This document shows, in pieces, positions 42,436 to 53,983 of a DNA stretch of 64,000 nucleotides. The notes under the pieces are model-generated. The model was not told the origin of the DNA. It did no database searches and was given only the letters and a program-made list of their open reading frames with translations. Source of the DNA: Paramyrothecium sp. XJ0827 (lineage: Eukaryota; Ascomycota; Sordariomycetes; Hypocreales; Stachybotryaceae); NCBI GenBank assembly GCA_020881915.1, contig JAJFPB010000001.1, positions 2,294,001 to 2,358,000 of the forward strand. Direction: 5' to 3'. Every line of letters begins with the position of its first letter. Position 1 is the first letter of the stretch. A program made the position numbers and the translations under genes.

Positions 42436-44922
42436 GGCCCTTGTTGGCTGGTACGCAACATGAATGGATAGGCAACCCAGATCGTGCTTTCGGAGGAGTT
42501 CAATGCTATGGGATGGAGATAGAATAGAATGACTCGGAGCTGCGGGAGACCTGGCTTGTGGAAATAACCAAGAGCATGTAAGCAAAAGGAGTGAAATTTA
42601 CGTGGTATTATGCTTGACCTCTGCCTTGTGTCACGCATCTTGATACTCTTTCTCTTGTTCCGTCTTCAAACCCAAGGCTTCTCAGCTCTTTCGACCGCTG
42701 GTGAAAGTGGCTGATAGAGAGCTCTATTAGGCTAACAGTCGGCGATGCAACCAAGCACCCCCCAGACATGCTGCAGGGTTCGCAGGACGGCTTTTACGTG
42801 TTCGGCGGATATCAAACCAGACTTGAATTCCGCTGACTATTTCTTGTCTGAACCAGTTGCGTCTAAACCATGACAAGCCCTCGCACATGAACAATTGAGA
42901 CTCGTTCGAAGCGAGATCACCATCATCTTTGGAGGCCAGTTTGAAATCACAGCAAGAGATGGGTAGGCTTGGATCAGCTTTAATGCTTACGGCGGGCTTC
43001 ACCAGACATAACCTGAAATGGTAATCCACCGGAAACAGATATGGGGGCTGTTCGGGGCTTGCCGGGAAGGTGGTGGCAAAACGGTACAAGCCTGCATGAT
43101 GCAGGGGTAACACCTATGGGATTGAAAGTCCATACAACCCGGTCAGAGGTAGAGCAGAACATTCAAGTTTTGCCCAAAACAGAGTACACAATTGAGCAGA
43201 CAAACATATGCTGTATGTTGATATGAATCAGTGCGCTCTGGGTACTGGGAAGCCTGATACTGGCGTTGTTGCAATCTTGTACATGAATGCTATGAAATGC
43301 TGCGTATACGGCAGGATCGTGGGTTGTTGGAGTGCATATTGCCTTGTCACGAGCTCGACCTAATTCCGTGAATAGGTGTAACATTCACTTGCCCTGGAGG
43401 CAGTGTAGCATCATTGATCGGCGCAGGGATTTACGTCACTCAGGTAGGCTTGAATGATCCTTGAGGATGCAGGATCGGGACCGAGAGGCTGCGCAGATGT
43501 CCGATTGACGATGTGGACGATGGGGTCTGTCAATCCGGCGAAATTGGTAGTCGAGAATAGGAATTCACCGGAGGTTTTGCGAGCTCTGAGCAAAAGGAGC
43601 CCCAGCACTGTCTGCGAACCTCCAACGAGCGATGCGCCTCCTAATCGGTAAACCACCACAAGCTTTGAGAGACTGGTCGAAGGTATTTGTTGGTCTCATG
43701 CCCCGACACAATACCTTCCTTTGCCGAGCCTAACAAGCCCAAAGTTCGGACCATCCAACTTCGTCGGCAATTCAGCCATGGCTGAAGTTGGAGCACTCCA
43801 GCTGAGCAAGCTTCTGGTCGTTGTCAGGGATGAAGCCAGGGGACGTGAGATCCACTGATCTCATTTCCGGCACTTCACTTGACACGATGCTGCGAGATAG
43901 CACGGCTTCTTATGCTGAACATCCAATGTTAAACACTCGCTTTCGCCACCCCGCTGCGGGACTATATCAGGGATTAAAGGTGGGATTCCTGCAATACCGG
44001 CAACTTCCCCCCGATCTTCCTCTCATAGTGGGTTCTGCTTGCCATGCCACTAAACTAAAGGCTTCTAGACCACCCGTCAAGCTTCCGCTCTCTGGGAGGT
44101 ATCCGCAGTATCGCCTGCCGACTGAAGTGCAAGTCGGCCTGGAGGAAGACGATGAAACATGGCAGATTAAAAGGCACGGCCTATCCCGCGTCCAACAGGT
44201 CACATGATTGGCCTGAGGTCTGTGGAGGCGAAAAGCCGCACTATCCGTCCCATGGACAGCTCGTTCGGCACAAGAGGCAGAGGGGCGATAGAGTGTCGCA
44301 GGCGAGCGTCCCGTCCGTGTCATTGGCTTGGAGAGCAAGTGGCTAACCCAGTAGCGCCGCCGCGATTCGAAGCATATTAATCGGGCCCCTGCTAGGAAGT
44401 GAAAATTTGACGTTTCCAGCTGCATTAGCCTAGCATACTAACTCACGCTGGCCCCCTCTTGAGTTCTCGATCCACCAGCCTCACTACAGATCCGTCGCAG
44501 TACCCGTGCGTGAGATCAGGTGCGCATTGGCCAAGCCATAGAAGTGCGTGGTCGAACGTAGAGGCGAAGACACGGAACCACTGCCGAGGCCAGCAGTCCT
44601 TAGGTAAGCGGCTGCTTACTAACTTTCCACCCCAACTTGAGGCGGCCCGTTATCTGCTCGATAACGGGTTCATCTCTCCTCAGAACAACCATGGCCGCAT
44701 CCTCGTAGATGACGTCGGGTGGCTCGCTCTTCTCAAACACAATCGGCACATATCGAATCGCCCAGTATTAGGATTGCCACATATTTGTCGACTTCTGTAT
44801 CGCAATTCACCAGGTTCCCGAGGTGTTGCGTGGCCAGCGACCCAATCCAGACGGCTGGTCGCCCCTCCTCGAGACCACCACGACCGTGGCTTCAACATTG
44901 AAATCCCTTAGTACCGCTCGCC
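42436..44922. other. Gene-poor region upstream of the PTH11-like and bZIP genes
   Basis: About 2.5 kb between divergent genes. Reading frames of 60-150 codons occur on both strands (for example 42727-43113 minus, 43821-44207 plus, 44459-44911 plus), but none shows a recognisable domain, signal peptide or supporting splice structure. No repeats or RNA genes were seen. Confidence 0.5.
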
Positions 44923-46462
44923 ATGGTCGCGTCCAACCATCAAGCAGCCTCTTCCTCCTCCTCCTCTTCTAAACCGAAGCGGAGGGGGCGCCCTATTGCC
45001 GATGATGATAGAGGCGACGAAGCTCTAAAGGTAAGCTTAGCTCAGACCGGACGCCGCACATGCAGGGCGGGTTGCGAGCGCAGACGGCCTCAATCCCGTG
45101 CAACTCGCGATTTACACCATGTGAAGTCTACCTCTTAGTATCAAGCATGCAGGCTAACCACCCACCTTTTCGCAGGCTCGAAGAGAGCGCAACCGCGAGG
45201 CTCAACACATCTTTCGCCGACGGAAGCAGGCCGCGGAAGCCGAACAAACACGTCGAATGCGTCGCTTAGAAGAGGTCATCGAGGAAATGAGCTCGATTTT
45301 CTTAGGCAATGTCGACGAAATGCTACTCTCCAAGGCTGCTTCTCAGGATCCTAATCTCGTCACAAACGTCCGGGGCTCGGTAGCCAAGATTCTCAGTCTT
45401 GCCAAGGAAGTTGCTGGTAGCGAGGAGGAAGGGTTAGCCTCAGGATCAGGAACGTTGGGAAACGACGGAACCGGCGACCGAAGCAGCTCCCCCGAAGATG
45501 GATCGCATTCAAGTAGTAGCAGCGACGGGGCTACGGCTCGATCACCCGCAACTCCCATGGCGCTTCCTGGCCTGCTGTATCCCACGGCGATCGAGAACCC
45601 GCTTGCGCTGCAGCCACAAAAGCTCTCGCCCCAAGTATTCGGTAATGGCTGGTTCGAGACTCATGGCCTTCTCGATTTCGGCGCAACTCCAGTGCGGCTC
45701 TCGCCAGACTCATTCCCTCTACGGCTCGTCGATACCTCTGTTGCGAAATCATATCTCCTGCTCCTCGCCTCAGGTAACACGGGCGAGGTTGTAGGAGAAG
45801 CATTTCGAATTTTCAACGCTTCATTACACTACCGCAGTCGAGAGGAACTGCTGTTTAAGATGCGCTGGCTTCTGGGCCCCGGACGTAACCACATCGTATA
45901 TGCGGCCAATGCCGACTTCGGCGATCCGCATCGTGCGATAAAGCTCCCAATAGAGAGCACTGGTGCCATCGATGTCCTTGCTGCCTCCACCTTTCCTTAT
46001 CAAGGCGACGCAAAAGAGAAGTTCATCAACGCCATGGATGTGTACCGGCAACTCGCGAGGTTGGGAGCCAAGATGGTTGACCGAGACACAATGGAGATTA
46101 CTGTCCCTTGCCCCAACGCCGACCCGACTAGCAATCCTGTGGCCAAGGCTATGGTGGGCCTCAATGCGGTTCTGAGCGAGGAACCACCGCCTCCAAACGC
46201 CTGGGGGTACATCGGAAACTATCCGTCATCAACACCTCCTGGGATGACAACCGTAACAATGCGGCTCAGTGCTGCCTTACTGATCGAGAGTCTCTGCCAC
46301 GTCTCCATGTGTCTTGCTCGCGGTCCCGGCTTTGCAAGGCATGAGATATGTAGGGCTGTTGAGACGGCTGTCACTCAGGTCTACGGTGGTGAGGGCCCAG
46401 GAGTGGTGGAGTCACTTGGAGATGAGAACATGTTCCCAAGCGAGAACGTTCCGGGCCTTTGA
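44923..46462 (+). CDS. bZIP transcription factor
   Basis: Two exons, 44923-45030 and 45176-46462, join in phase after Lys36, giving 464 aa. The N-terminus is Ser-rich, then KPKRRGRP (AT-hook-like, basic). The DNA-binding basic region starts exactly at the splice: ARRERNREAQHIFRRRKQAAE (Asn42, Ala45, Gln46, Phe49, Arg50), the N-x-x-A-Q-x-x-x-F-R pattern of the fungal Yap-like class. The following heptads (RRLEEVIEEMSSIFL) form only a short zipper. The middle is Ser/Gly-rich, and the C-terminal 230 residues form a folded-looking domain that was not identified. Fungal Yap-like factors usually govern stress, metal or secondary-metabolite responses; targets here are unknown. Confidence 0.82.
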
Positions 46463-46750
46463 ATGGGTTGGGTAGACCAACCTGTTCTCTTGTATGAGAT
46501 CAATGATGTATTAGCATGGCGTATGGTGGGTTGGGGAGTGCAAAATTTCCAGTCCTTTTGGTATATAGCGAAACGGGAACACCACACATATCTGTGCTAC
46601 ATTTTGTTTATGTAGTCACATAAGTTGGGATTTCAGCAGATGGCTTAAAGTCAATCATTCATTCAATCGCTTACATTTATTATACCATTTGTCATCCAAT
46701 CAAGTCAATACTCCGTACCGCGTCTACCGTCTTACAAATGAGGCAGGTAG
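46463..46750. other. Intergenic, AT-rich
   Basis: 3' flank of the bZIP gene, AT-rich near 46600-46730. Nothing else was seen. Confidence 0.4.
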
Positions 46751-47146
46751 TCAACAAAGGCTGGGAGGCTGTGAACAATACTTTGTGTACAGGCCCGTAC
46801 CCATTTCTGACTGAACTCGCCCGCTCTGGCACCAGGGCAACTTGTAATCGATATCCAGGTCTTTAACAATGGCCTTTTCAGTTCTGCTCATGTCACACGA
46901 CTTCACGCCGTGTAGCATTTGTTCCAAGTTTCCAGCCGTTGCTCCTCGCCACGGGGTCACCCTGCCAAGAGGCTTCCTGCATATCATTGACAATAAATTC
47001 CCGATCAGCCCGCCTGAATTTTCCCCTTGTCCCACCGTGAGAGTGTTACACGCCATCGCAGGCCTTGCCGGGCTCGGCGTTGCTAGCCTGCGCTTCGTGA
47101 CAGAGGCGTGTGCCCCCGGAAATACCAAGCTCAGAATCCTGGCCAT
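46751..47146 (-). CDS. Candidate small cysteine-containing protein (possibly secreted)
   Basis: A 131-codon reading frame. It begins MARILSLVFPGAHASVTKRR, a short hydrophobic stretch ending AHA then a basic run, which is a weak signal-peptide-like start. Six cysteines are spread over the remainder (in MACNT, SMICRK, KSCDM, PWCQS, KYCSQ and at the C-terminus), as in small secreted fungal proteins. No known family was recognised. A good Kozak context (ACCAGCATGG) supports the start, but a CAG just upstream (about 47160) could instead be a 3' splice site joining an unseen signal-peptide exon. The opposite strand is also open here, so coding status is uncertain. Confidence 0.35.
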   Translation of the reverse strand: MARILSLVFPGAHASVTKRRLATPSPARPAMACNTLTVGQGENSGGLIGNLLSMICRKPLGRVTPWRGATAGNLEQMLHGVKSCDMSRTEKAIVKDLDIDYKLPWCQSGRVQSEMGTGLYTKYCSQPPSLC

Positions 47147-48012
47147 GCTGGTAGCCGGGAACTGCAGGAATGGAAAAACTCGTGGGTTCAATGGCAGGGT
47201 TGGGCGTTCAGCTCGTTCTCTTCTTGTCGGTGGAGATTGGCAATATCAAAATCAGAAGAACGGTATGCCTATACTCTCGCTTCTGAGGTTGTCCGTAGGG
47301 TTGATGGCAAGTCTGTTGCTTCCGATTCTGCGGTCATTGTCCAAGACACTCCTGGCATCTCGCTTGTTGTGCTCAAGGGCTACGGCTCTGACATCCAAAC
47401 TTGTGAACACAATCTATTCGAACGTATCTCGCTACTGCTGAGCCCACCCCATCCACACGCTTCTACCTCGGGTTTGCCCGTCCTCTCCGCACTGGAAGCT
47501 ATGCGGGCCAGGGCGGGAAGATCGGCCATATGAAAGGGGACTGCCCACGGTTGGCTTTCAGCTCCCTCGCATGCCTGCCTTTCTCCGATGACTCCCCAAA
47601 AGAGGCGTCCACTATCGAGGCTGCATCCCGCGAGACGAGGCTCAGTACCCGGCTGGCTTCTCAAGAGCACATAATCTCTCGGCCGCTTAGTTCTTTCAAT
47701 AGTTTTCTCCACCGCCGCTCGTCACGGCAATCAAAAGCAATTGCAGAAGCCAAAATCATGGACCCGGCATGGGCCGAAATGGAAGTCCTCCTTATGCCCC
47801 ATGGTGGTGGCACGAGACACCATTGTTTCTCCAAGATCGGGAACCCAGATTCCATGTTTCCTGTTTGTGGGAAAGCCGTCCAGCCTTTTCGGGGACGGCT
47901 ACGCCCCACGAGAGAAATGCTCTTTGCGTACTTGATGAGCCCTTATAAGCCCACGGGGTCCGCGAACAGGCAAGTCGCCCGAGAACGCAAGGCTAAATGA
48001 GACGCAGTCGCC
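47147..48012. other. Intergenic region upstream of the NUP gene
   Basis: Presumed promoter of the NUP-family gene. A 156-codon plus-strand frame (47530-48000) and overlapping minus-strand frames have no recognisable features. Confidence 0.4.
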
Positions 48013-49401
48013 ATGGATCACCATTTGAGGATGTTCTTCGTCCTTGCTATTCTCATGACTCTGGTATCGACCGAAGCCTCCTGCCGTGCCCAGGCCACTA
48101 CTGTACCGGAACGTCGACAGTCCGAGATTATCGCTCCAAAGATTATGGTTATTTCCATGGTATGACTGCGTTTTCCCCCGTTGCCATACAAAACTCATTG
48201 ATTACAGTGGGCTCCTGAAGCGCAAATATGGCGAGATCACCTTCCACAGTCAGGTCTGGGTAACCTGACAGCAGTATCCATCGGTTCCCCCGGCTTGTCA
48301 ATGCTCTATCCACAGATATTTTGTACCGAAACCAGGGATGTCTGCCAGGTCACCATTGGGGAGGGCGAGATCAATGCAGCGGCGTCAGTCATGGCTCTCG
48401 TTCTGTCCGCAAAGTTCGACCTTCGCAGCACCTATTTCCTCATCGCCGGCATTGCAGGAGTCAATCCTCGCCACGGCACGTTAGGAGGCGTGGCTTTCTC
48501 CCGCTTCGCGGTGCAAGTGGCTCTTCAGTATGAGATCGACCCGCGCGATCTGCCACCAGAGTGGTCTACCGGATACATAGCCTACGGCCGCGACAGACCC
48601 CTCGAGTATCCCTCCATCACGTATGGCACTGAAGTGTTCGAAGTCAACGCCAACCTGCGTGACCTCGCCCACTCGTTGGCGAGCGAAGCCGAGCTCGTTG
48701 ACGCCGACAGCCCTCGCCAGTACCGTGCCCGATACGGGGCGCTGGGCGACTCGTACAGCAAAGCAGCAGCTCCGCCGGCCGTGATAAAGTGCGATTGTGC
48801 CACCAGCGACGTGTACTACTCTGGCAATCGACTTTCTCAGGCTTTCGAGGATACGGTAAACTTGTGGACGAACGGTTCTGGAACATACTGTATGACCGCA
48901 CAGGAGGACAATGCTACACTCGAAGTCCTTGTACGAGCCGCCATCGAGAAGCTCGTCGACTTTAGCCGTATCATCATCATGCGTAGTGGTGAGTCTGGAT
49001 AGGCCCGGGGCGGCTCATCTTTCCAGGCAGGAGGGCTGACATGCTCATTAGGTTCCAACTTCGACCGGCCACCGCCCGATGCCTCTGATCTACAGCATCT
49101 TACTCGTATCGACCAAAACGGCTTCTCCATTGCCATTGAGAATCTGTTCCAGGCGGGCATTGCAGTAGTCGGTGGCATCCTGCGCGGCTGGGACTGTAAG
49201 TTCAAGGATGGTGTACCAGCGGACAATTACGTTGGAGATATATTTGGCAGTCTCGGAGGCCAGCCGGACTTTGGCTTGGGAAGTATGACCAATGGTCAAC
49301 AAGTAAATCCAAATCAAGAAGTCTCAGACAATGGATTGGCTCCTGCTGAGATGGCAAGGAGAATTGCTTTTGGGCGGAGAACTCGGAAGCCAAAGATGTA
49401 A
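48013..49401 (+). CDS. NUP family protein (purine nucleoside permease/phosphorylase-like)
   Basis: Three exons join in phase: 48013-48159, 48208-48988 and 49052-49401, giving 425 aa. A signal peptide is evident (FFVLAILMTLVSTEAS). The NUP family core then reads APKIMVISM-WAPEAQIW across the first splice. It is followed by VCQVTIGEGEINAAASVMAL, YFLIAGIAGVNPRHGTLGGVAFSR, YPSITYGTEVFEVN, then NGSGTYCMTAQEDNATLEVL and NLFQAGIAVVGGILRGWD. The family is named after the Candida purine nucleoside permease, but its fold resembles nucleoside phosphorylases. A signal peptide with no obvious transmembrane helices fits a secreted or wall-bound nucleoside-binding enzyme better than a permease. Substrate is not provable here. 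Convergent with the kinase gene. Confidence 0.88.
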
Positions 49402-49576
49402 AGTATACATGAATGCTGCTGCACATTTCGACTTGCATACCCAGCCCAGCTAGTAAGTAGGGGCCTTGCTCTAGACAGTTCATCTCTCATAACTTCATAC
49501 ATGCCAAAATCATTCAACGCCAATAGCAAGTCCACAAAAAAGATGAAACGTTCAGAAGCACAACGATTCCCAGCAG

Positions 49577-51920
49577 CTAGCCGGAACCCTCGACAGCATC
49601 GGGTTGCCAGTGCTCCCAACTTTCGTGATGAGAGGGCGCAACGCAAAGTGCCGTCCAGTGGTTTGCTAACCACACAACCGCAAGATGGAGGATGAGCAGA
49701 ACAACGCTCGTACCTAGACCCCAGGCACGTGTCATATGTAGCACAAGTCGATCTTGACTGTGGCGCCTCGCCAAGGAGGTATTTGTTGACGAAGGCAGGC
49801 CTAGGTCTAGAGCAGCTACGATAACCAGTGGAGCACTGACTTGAACACTGACCATGTACGGCCAACACGGCCGAGCAAGTGCCATCATCTTCACTAAAAA
49901 GAGACTCATCCGGGTCACATAACTTACTTGTGCTGGTCCCAATCCCAAGTAGTTTGTAACGCCGAGGACGGTAATTGCGATCCTGTACTGCATAGCTGAA
50001 AAGCCATTTCTAGGGGGTGGCAACAGGAGACGAGGGGCATAGTTTTGCTGTTGCTCACTCTCAAGCTTGACTGGGGAGCTTGGTTCGGGAGAGATGGACG
50101 GTGCCCGGTAAATACCTTGGGCTCGGGACAGGGCTATAGTCGTGTTGTCATGAGGGCTTGGCGGTGGCTCAGAGTCACGAGGTAGTTGCGGGCTCGGAGA
50201 CGGCTCGTGAGCTAGAGGGGAAGCGCCCCATGCGTGTTCGCTAAGGGAGCCTGGACGCGGTCGTAGATGCTGTCTTTGTGAATCTGCGGAAAAGTAAGAT
50301 CAAGTGTGGTCGGCATACATCGCGAGGAATGCTTACCTGGAGCAGGGCTACTGGGCATTGCGGGCGAATCAAGGCTCTGGACTCTGCCACCACGAAGATC
50401 TACAGAGGGGCTGTTGCCGCGCTCCCTGGTGAAGCCCTCGAAGCTTGCTTCATTTCGCATTGCAGCGAGCACCTCGGCTGCACTCGGTCTATCACCAGCA
50501 TTCAGTGCAAGTAGCCTTTTGAGAAGGGTGTAGAGCTTAGATGGCAAATCGGGTCGCTCACGACGCTCGTCGTGGAATCCACGCCAATCGGTGATCTCGG
50601 CACGGAGAGCATCAATGTCCTCCAGCTCCTCCTGCAAAGCGTTGGCACTGCGGTAGGGCAGTCGCCCAAAGCACATGAAATACAGAATCATGCCAAGGGA
50701 GAAGATGTCTGATTTCGTGGTGAAGTTGCCATAACGGCCAGTGGCGTCCATCTTCAGGACCTCGGGTGCGCAATACGAGATAGTACCGGTCGAGCCAGTC
50801 GACTTGCGTACCACATTCTCAGCTTGAACCTCGCCGAAGTCGCTGATGAGGCAAGTCATGCTACTTCCCTCGCGATGCAACAAGCAGTTGCTTGGCTTAA
50901 GATCCCGGTGTATGTAGTTGGCAGCGTGCAGGTACGCGACGCCAGACGTGACGTCCTTGAACAAGGAATATATCTCCTCAAAGGACAGCGGCGCTTTGTT
51001 GGAAAATGGCTTGGCAGGATTCTCTGCCTGACCCTTTGAACGCCGTCGCATTCGAGCCTTGAGCTCCTCCTTGGACGTCTCCCGAGGGACGTTTCCAATG
51101 ACGTACTGGTGGAGATCACCACTGTTGCAGTACTGTTGCAGTATGAATGCACAGGCGACACTTGGTCCGAAGCGCGTTAATCGAACGTCTTCGAGCCACA
51201 CATGACGATACGATACGAGGTTCGGATGCGACAGCTTGGCAAGCAACTCGACCTCGATGAGGACCTTTTCGAGCCAGGCATGGTCGTCGCCAACGGGAAC
51301 TCGTTTGCAAGCAAAATGCCCCAGATGGCATCCATCAATCTCGTGCCTGACAAGCAAGACAACGCCCTTGCCACCTTTTCCAAGGACCCTTTCTTCCACA
51401 AAGAAGGTGCTGAAGTAATTAGGACTGAAGGCTTCTCTCCTTATTCTACTTCCCTCCGCCTGTGCCACGCCTGGGGTGCTGGACACGAACTCGACGTCGT
51501 CATTGATGCCGGTGCTGGTAGGGCTTGAGCTTTCGCGGGGGATTCCTGTTCCTGCCAGAGCGGGCTGAAAGAGCCTGCGTATGGGACTGGACGGCGGCCT
51601 TTGCGGTGTGACCTCTGCGTGGCCGGCTTGGAGCATGCGGAAGTAGTCTGGGTCGACGTACGACTCGGGATTGTTCATGTCGAAGGGACGCTCGAAGGGC
51701 GAACTGGCCGAGTTGCGATTCAACGGCTGGTGGCATGTTGGACATTCTGGGAGGCCTCGAATCTCGAGCCGCTGCGAGGTGGTATCACGAACGACAATGG
51801 CGTTGCGATGGCGGCTGAGGCGAGGCTGTGGTTAATCGAGACGCTCTTGTTGGTGGGGAAGCTTTCGACATACAGTACAATCTCGCGACCTTCGCGAGGA
51901 TGGTAGGGAATCAATGACAT
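49577..51920 (-). CDS. iks1: Iks1-like Ser/Thr protein kinase with C-terminal hydrophobic segments
   Basis: Three exons join in phase: 51920-51874, 51814-50337 and 50283-49577, giving 743 aa. The first splice restores MSLIPYHPREGREIVLRHRN, then AIVVRDTTSQRLEIRG and a CPTC knuckle (Cys40/Cys43), the usual N-terminal signature of IKS kinases. The kinase domain runs from about residue 152, with Gly loop LGKGGKGVV, Lys186, catalytic HRDLKPSN (Asp320), DFG (Asp341) and CAPE; all essentials are present. A basic insert (RMRRRSKG) precedes the HRD loop. After the second splice a Pro/Ser-rich linker leads to RIAITVLGVTNYLGLGP and further hydrophobic stretches (SVQVSAPLVIVAALDL, TSVVLLILHLAVVWLA), suggesting membrane attachment. 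Yeast Iks1 is a kinase of poorly known role, so function is inference. Confidence 0.87.
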
Positions 51921-52896
51921 TATAGCGGGTTGCTAAAACAGGATGCTCTGGAGGAACTGAACATGGTGAGCCGGGCAGGGGAGGGATTGGATGCTGCCAA
52001 AGGTAGCCTGTTGGTTGGTCGTGTCCGTTGTTAATCTGGGCAAGGCTGACGTAGGGAATGGAACAGTTCGTTTGTCGTTTAGCAGTGAGTGGGTTGATTC
52101 ACTGTGAAAGTACCTCCCACGCCTCGGTAGCTGCAAGAAAAGGTGGAGGGGCGGGCAGCTTCACTTGGACTACAGTTGTCTACAGTACCTCACAGCTCCA
52201 AGGCCCACAGCAGGTCGGGCAAGTACTTCAGGGACCTGATTAGTGCATTCAGCTTAGCTTCCAGCTGAGATAGTGGGGACCTAGAGCTTAGCTGGTCCTC
52301 CAAATGGTTCAGAACCACAACTCCACCCTCATCATTCAATGCAACTTCATCCCAGATTGGAGATTGTGTACTTCAGTTGTTTGCGTCTGTCCAACATTTC
52401 TAGCTGCGGCCCTCTAGTCTCTAGTGTCAGATACGGCAACCGTCATTCCGCTGTCACGGGGATACTCTGCATCACATTATACGTTGTTGTATCAATACCA
52501 TTCTTCAAAACCGCCTGGCAATTTTCTCGCTTTGTGGTAATTCATGTTGTGGTATTATCAACATCATGCACATCTTTTCTTTATCTTCTTTCTTTCTCTC
52601 CTTCTCTCCTCTTTGGGTATATTTCCGTGGAAAATTCAGAAGTGCGTGGTGAAAGGAAGACCCATCCTTGTTTCCAACCTGTCAAATGTTTATGCCAACG
52701 CCATCCGCCTTTTTAAAGACCTCGAAATCCTTCCCTCTGAAATAGTATAAAAAAACAATCCGGATGATAAGAGAACTCAAAGTGTGTTCGCTCCATCTTG
52801 GCTCTAGCTCTTCGTCCTGCAACTCCCCACTACTTTCGAGCAGTCGTTGGATCTTTGTTCGTCGCCGGTGCCAAGTGGTCGTCATGCGTGTCCGGT
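51921..52896. other. Intergenic region
   Basis: About 1 kb: kinase promoter side and 3' flank of the orphan gene. No coding potential. A pyrimidine-rich stretch lies at 52560-52620. Confidence 0.5.
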
Positions 52897-53983
52897 TCAA
52901 CAATCCGCATCGTGTAGGAGCTGCCACTTAGAATGGCTCGTGTTGATGTGATCCCTTAAATGCTCTACGCCCTCGTACCGCTCACTTCGTCCTGTCGATG
53001 TGCAGAGCACGCAGCCATAGCCCGTCGCGTCAAGATGCGATTTACCAAGGTATCGGGCCGTTAGTCTGAACCCTTCCTTCAACTGAATTGAGTCGCCGAT
53101 CGCGCTCGGCTGCCCCTGCCAGCGATAGCCACATGAACATCGGCTTTGTTTTGACAGCGGCAGCTTCAAATTCACCTGCAGAGACATTGCCTCGGGGCAG
53201 AACAACGCAAACACCGATTTCGTAGGTCCTGCAACCGGTCCAGATATCTCCGACAAGGTATCGGGAGCCTTCGGGGTTGGGGGTGGCGACGGCGGTTCGG
53301 ATTGGAAGCGGAGCGGGCCGCTACACACGGTCATTGTCGTCGTCATCTTGTCATCTTCATCATTTGTTGCCGCATCCTGCAGATTCATCTCATAACTTGG
53401 GTTGGCGGGTTCACGCGGAGGTTGCGACCGCTCGTGCGTCCATACCCGTGGCCGCGGAATGATGAGCGTCTTCGCGACTGGCCTCCCAGTGGCAAGACGG
53501 TGATACTGATCGGCGAGGCCCTGCAGGCTTGCGCGTCGGACATTTTCACATATCCGAATGGCGCTAGAAATGTCAACAAGCGCACTTGTTGATGCTGCGG
53601 CCCGGTGCAGGCTGGCTACGCAATGGCTTAGCACATTGAGCTGGGCCCAAAGCAAGCTGCGGCAAGATGCTGCGATGGGAAACAGTGGTCAGTAACACGA
53701 GGAGGCGGTGCTGCTTGGGCGCGGGTCGGACGATGGGAGGCTCACAATCGCCGGTAGAGAATTCGGAGCCGATGACAAACAGTGCGTTGTCGTAGGTTTC
53801 CTTGATTTGCGGGCCGGAGACGGCGAGTGAGGTCGTCAGGGCGCAAAAGGTTCCCGGTAGACCTCTTCCCTCATATCGGTTCGAGGCTGCTCGCTTAGAT
53901 TTCCAGGTCGTATAATCCTCTAAGCCGTCGGCGTAGGTCTCGACCAGAGCTGTTACAAGGCCAATGACGGTCGCAGGTTCCAT
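52897..53983 (-). CDS. Orphan fungal protein with C2H2-like tail
   Basis: Two exons, 53983-53746 and 53669-52897, joined in phase (76-nt intron), giving 336 aa. The N-terminus MEPATVIGLVTALVETYADG, followed by LEDYTTWKSKRA, resembles the start of fungal proteins with an N-terminal helical 'Fungal_N'-like domain, often linked to NLR or ankyrin proteins. The middle is helical (ICENVRRASLQGLADQYHRLA), then a Pro/Ser-rich disordered stretch (SEPPSPPPTPKAPD). The C-terminal 80 residues contain CSCGYRW and a C-x2-C-x17-H-x4-H pattern (Cys299, Cys302, His320, His325), a plausible zinc finger. No family name is certain. Without splicing the N- and C-terminal parts appear as separate frames. Confidence 0.65.

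Noticed and set aside
42727..43113. 128-codon minus-strand frame with several Cys and Trp
   Set aside because: No ATG-linked signal, domain or in-phase neighbour exon was found. It could be a relic, but nothing supports it.
44459..44911. 150-codon plus-strand frame just upstream of the bZIP gene
   Set aside because: No domain, and it lies in the expected bZIP promoter or leader. Codon pattern is not convincing.
47530..48000. 156-codon plus-strand frame before the NUP gene
   Set aside because: It ends just before the NUP start, has no recognisable motif, and overlaps open minus-strand frames. Most likely leader or promoter sequence.
49314..49868. 184-codon minus-strand frame rich in Cys
   Set aside because: Out-of-frame shadow of the Iks1-like last exon and the NUP 3' end; the kinase frame has hydrophobic segments and phased splicing.
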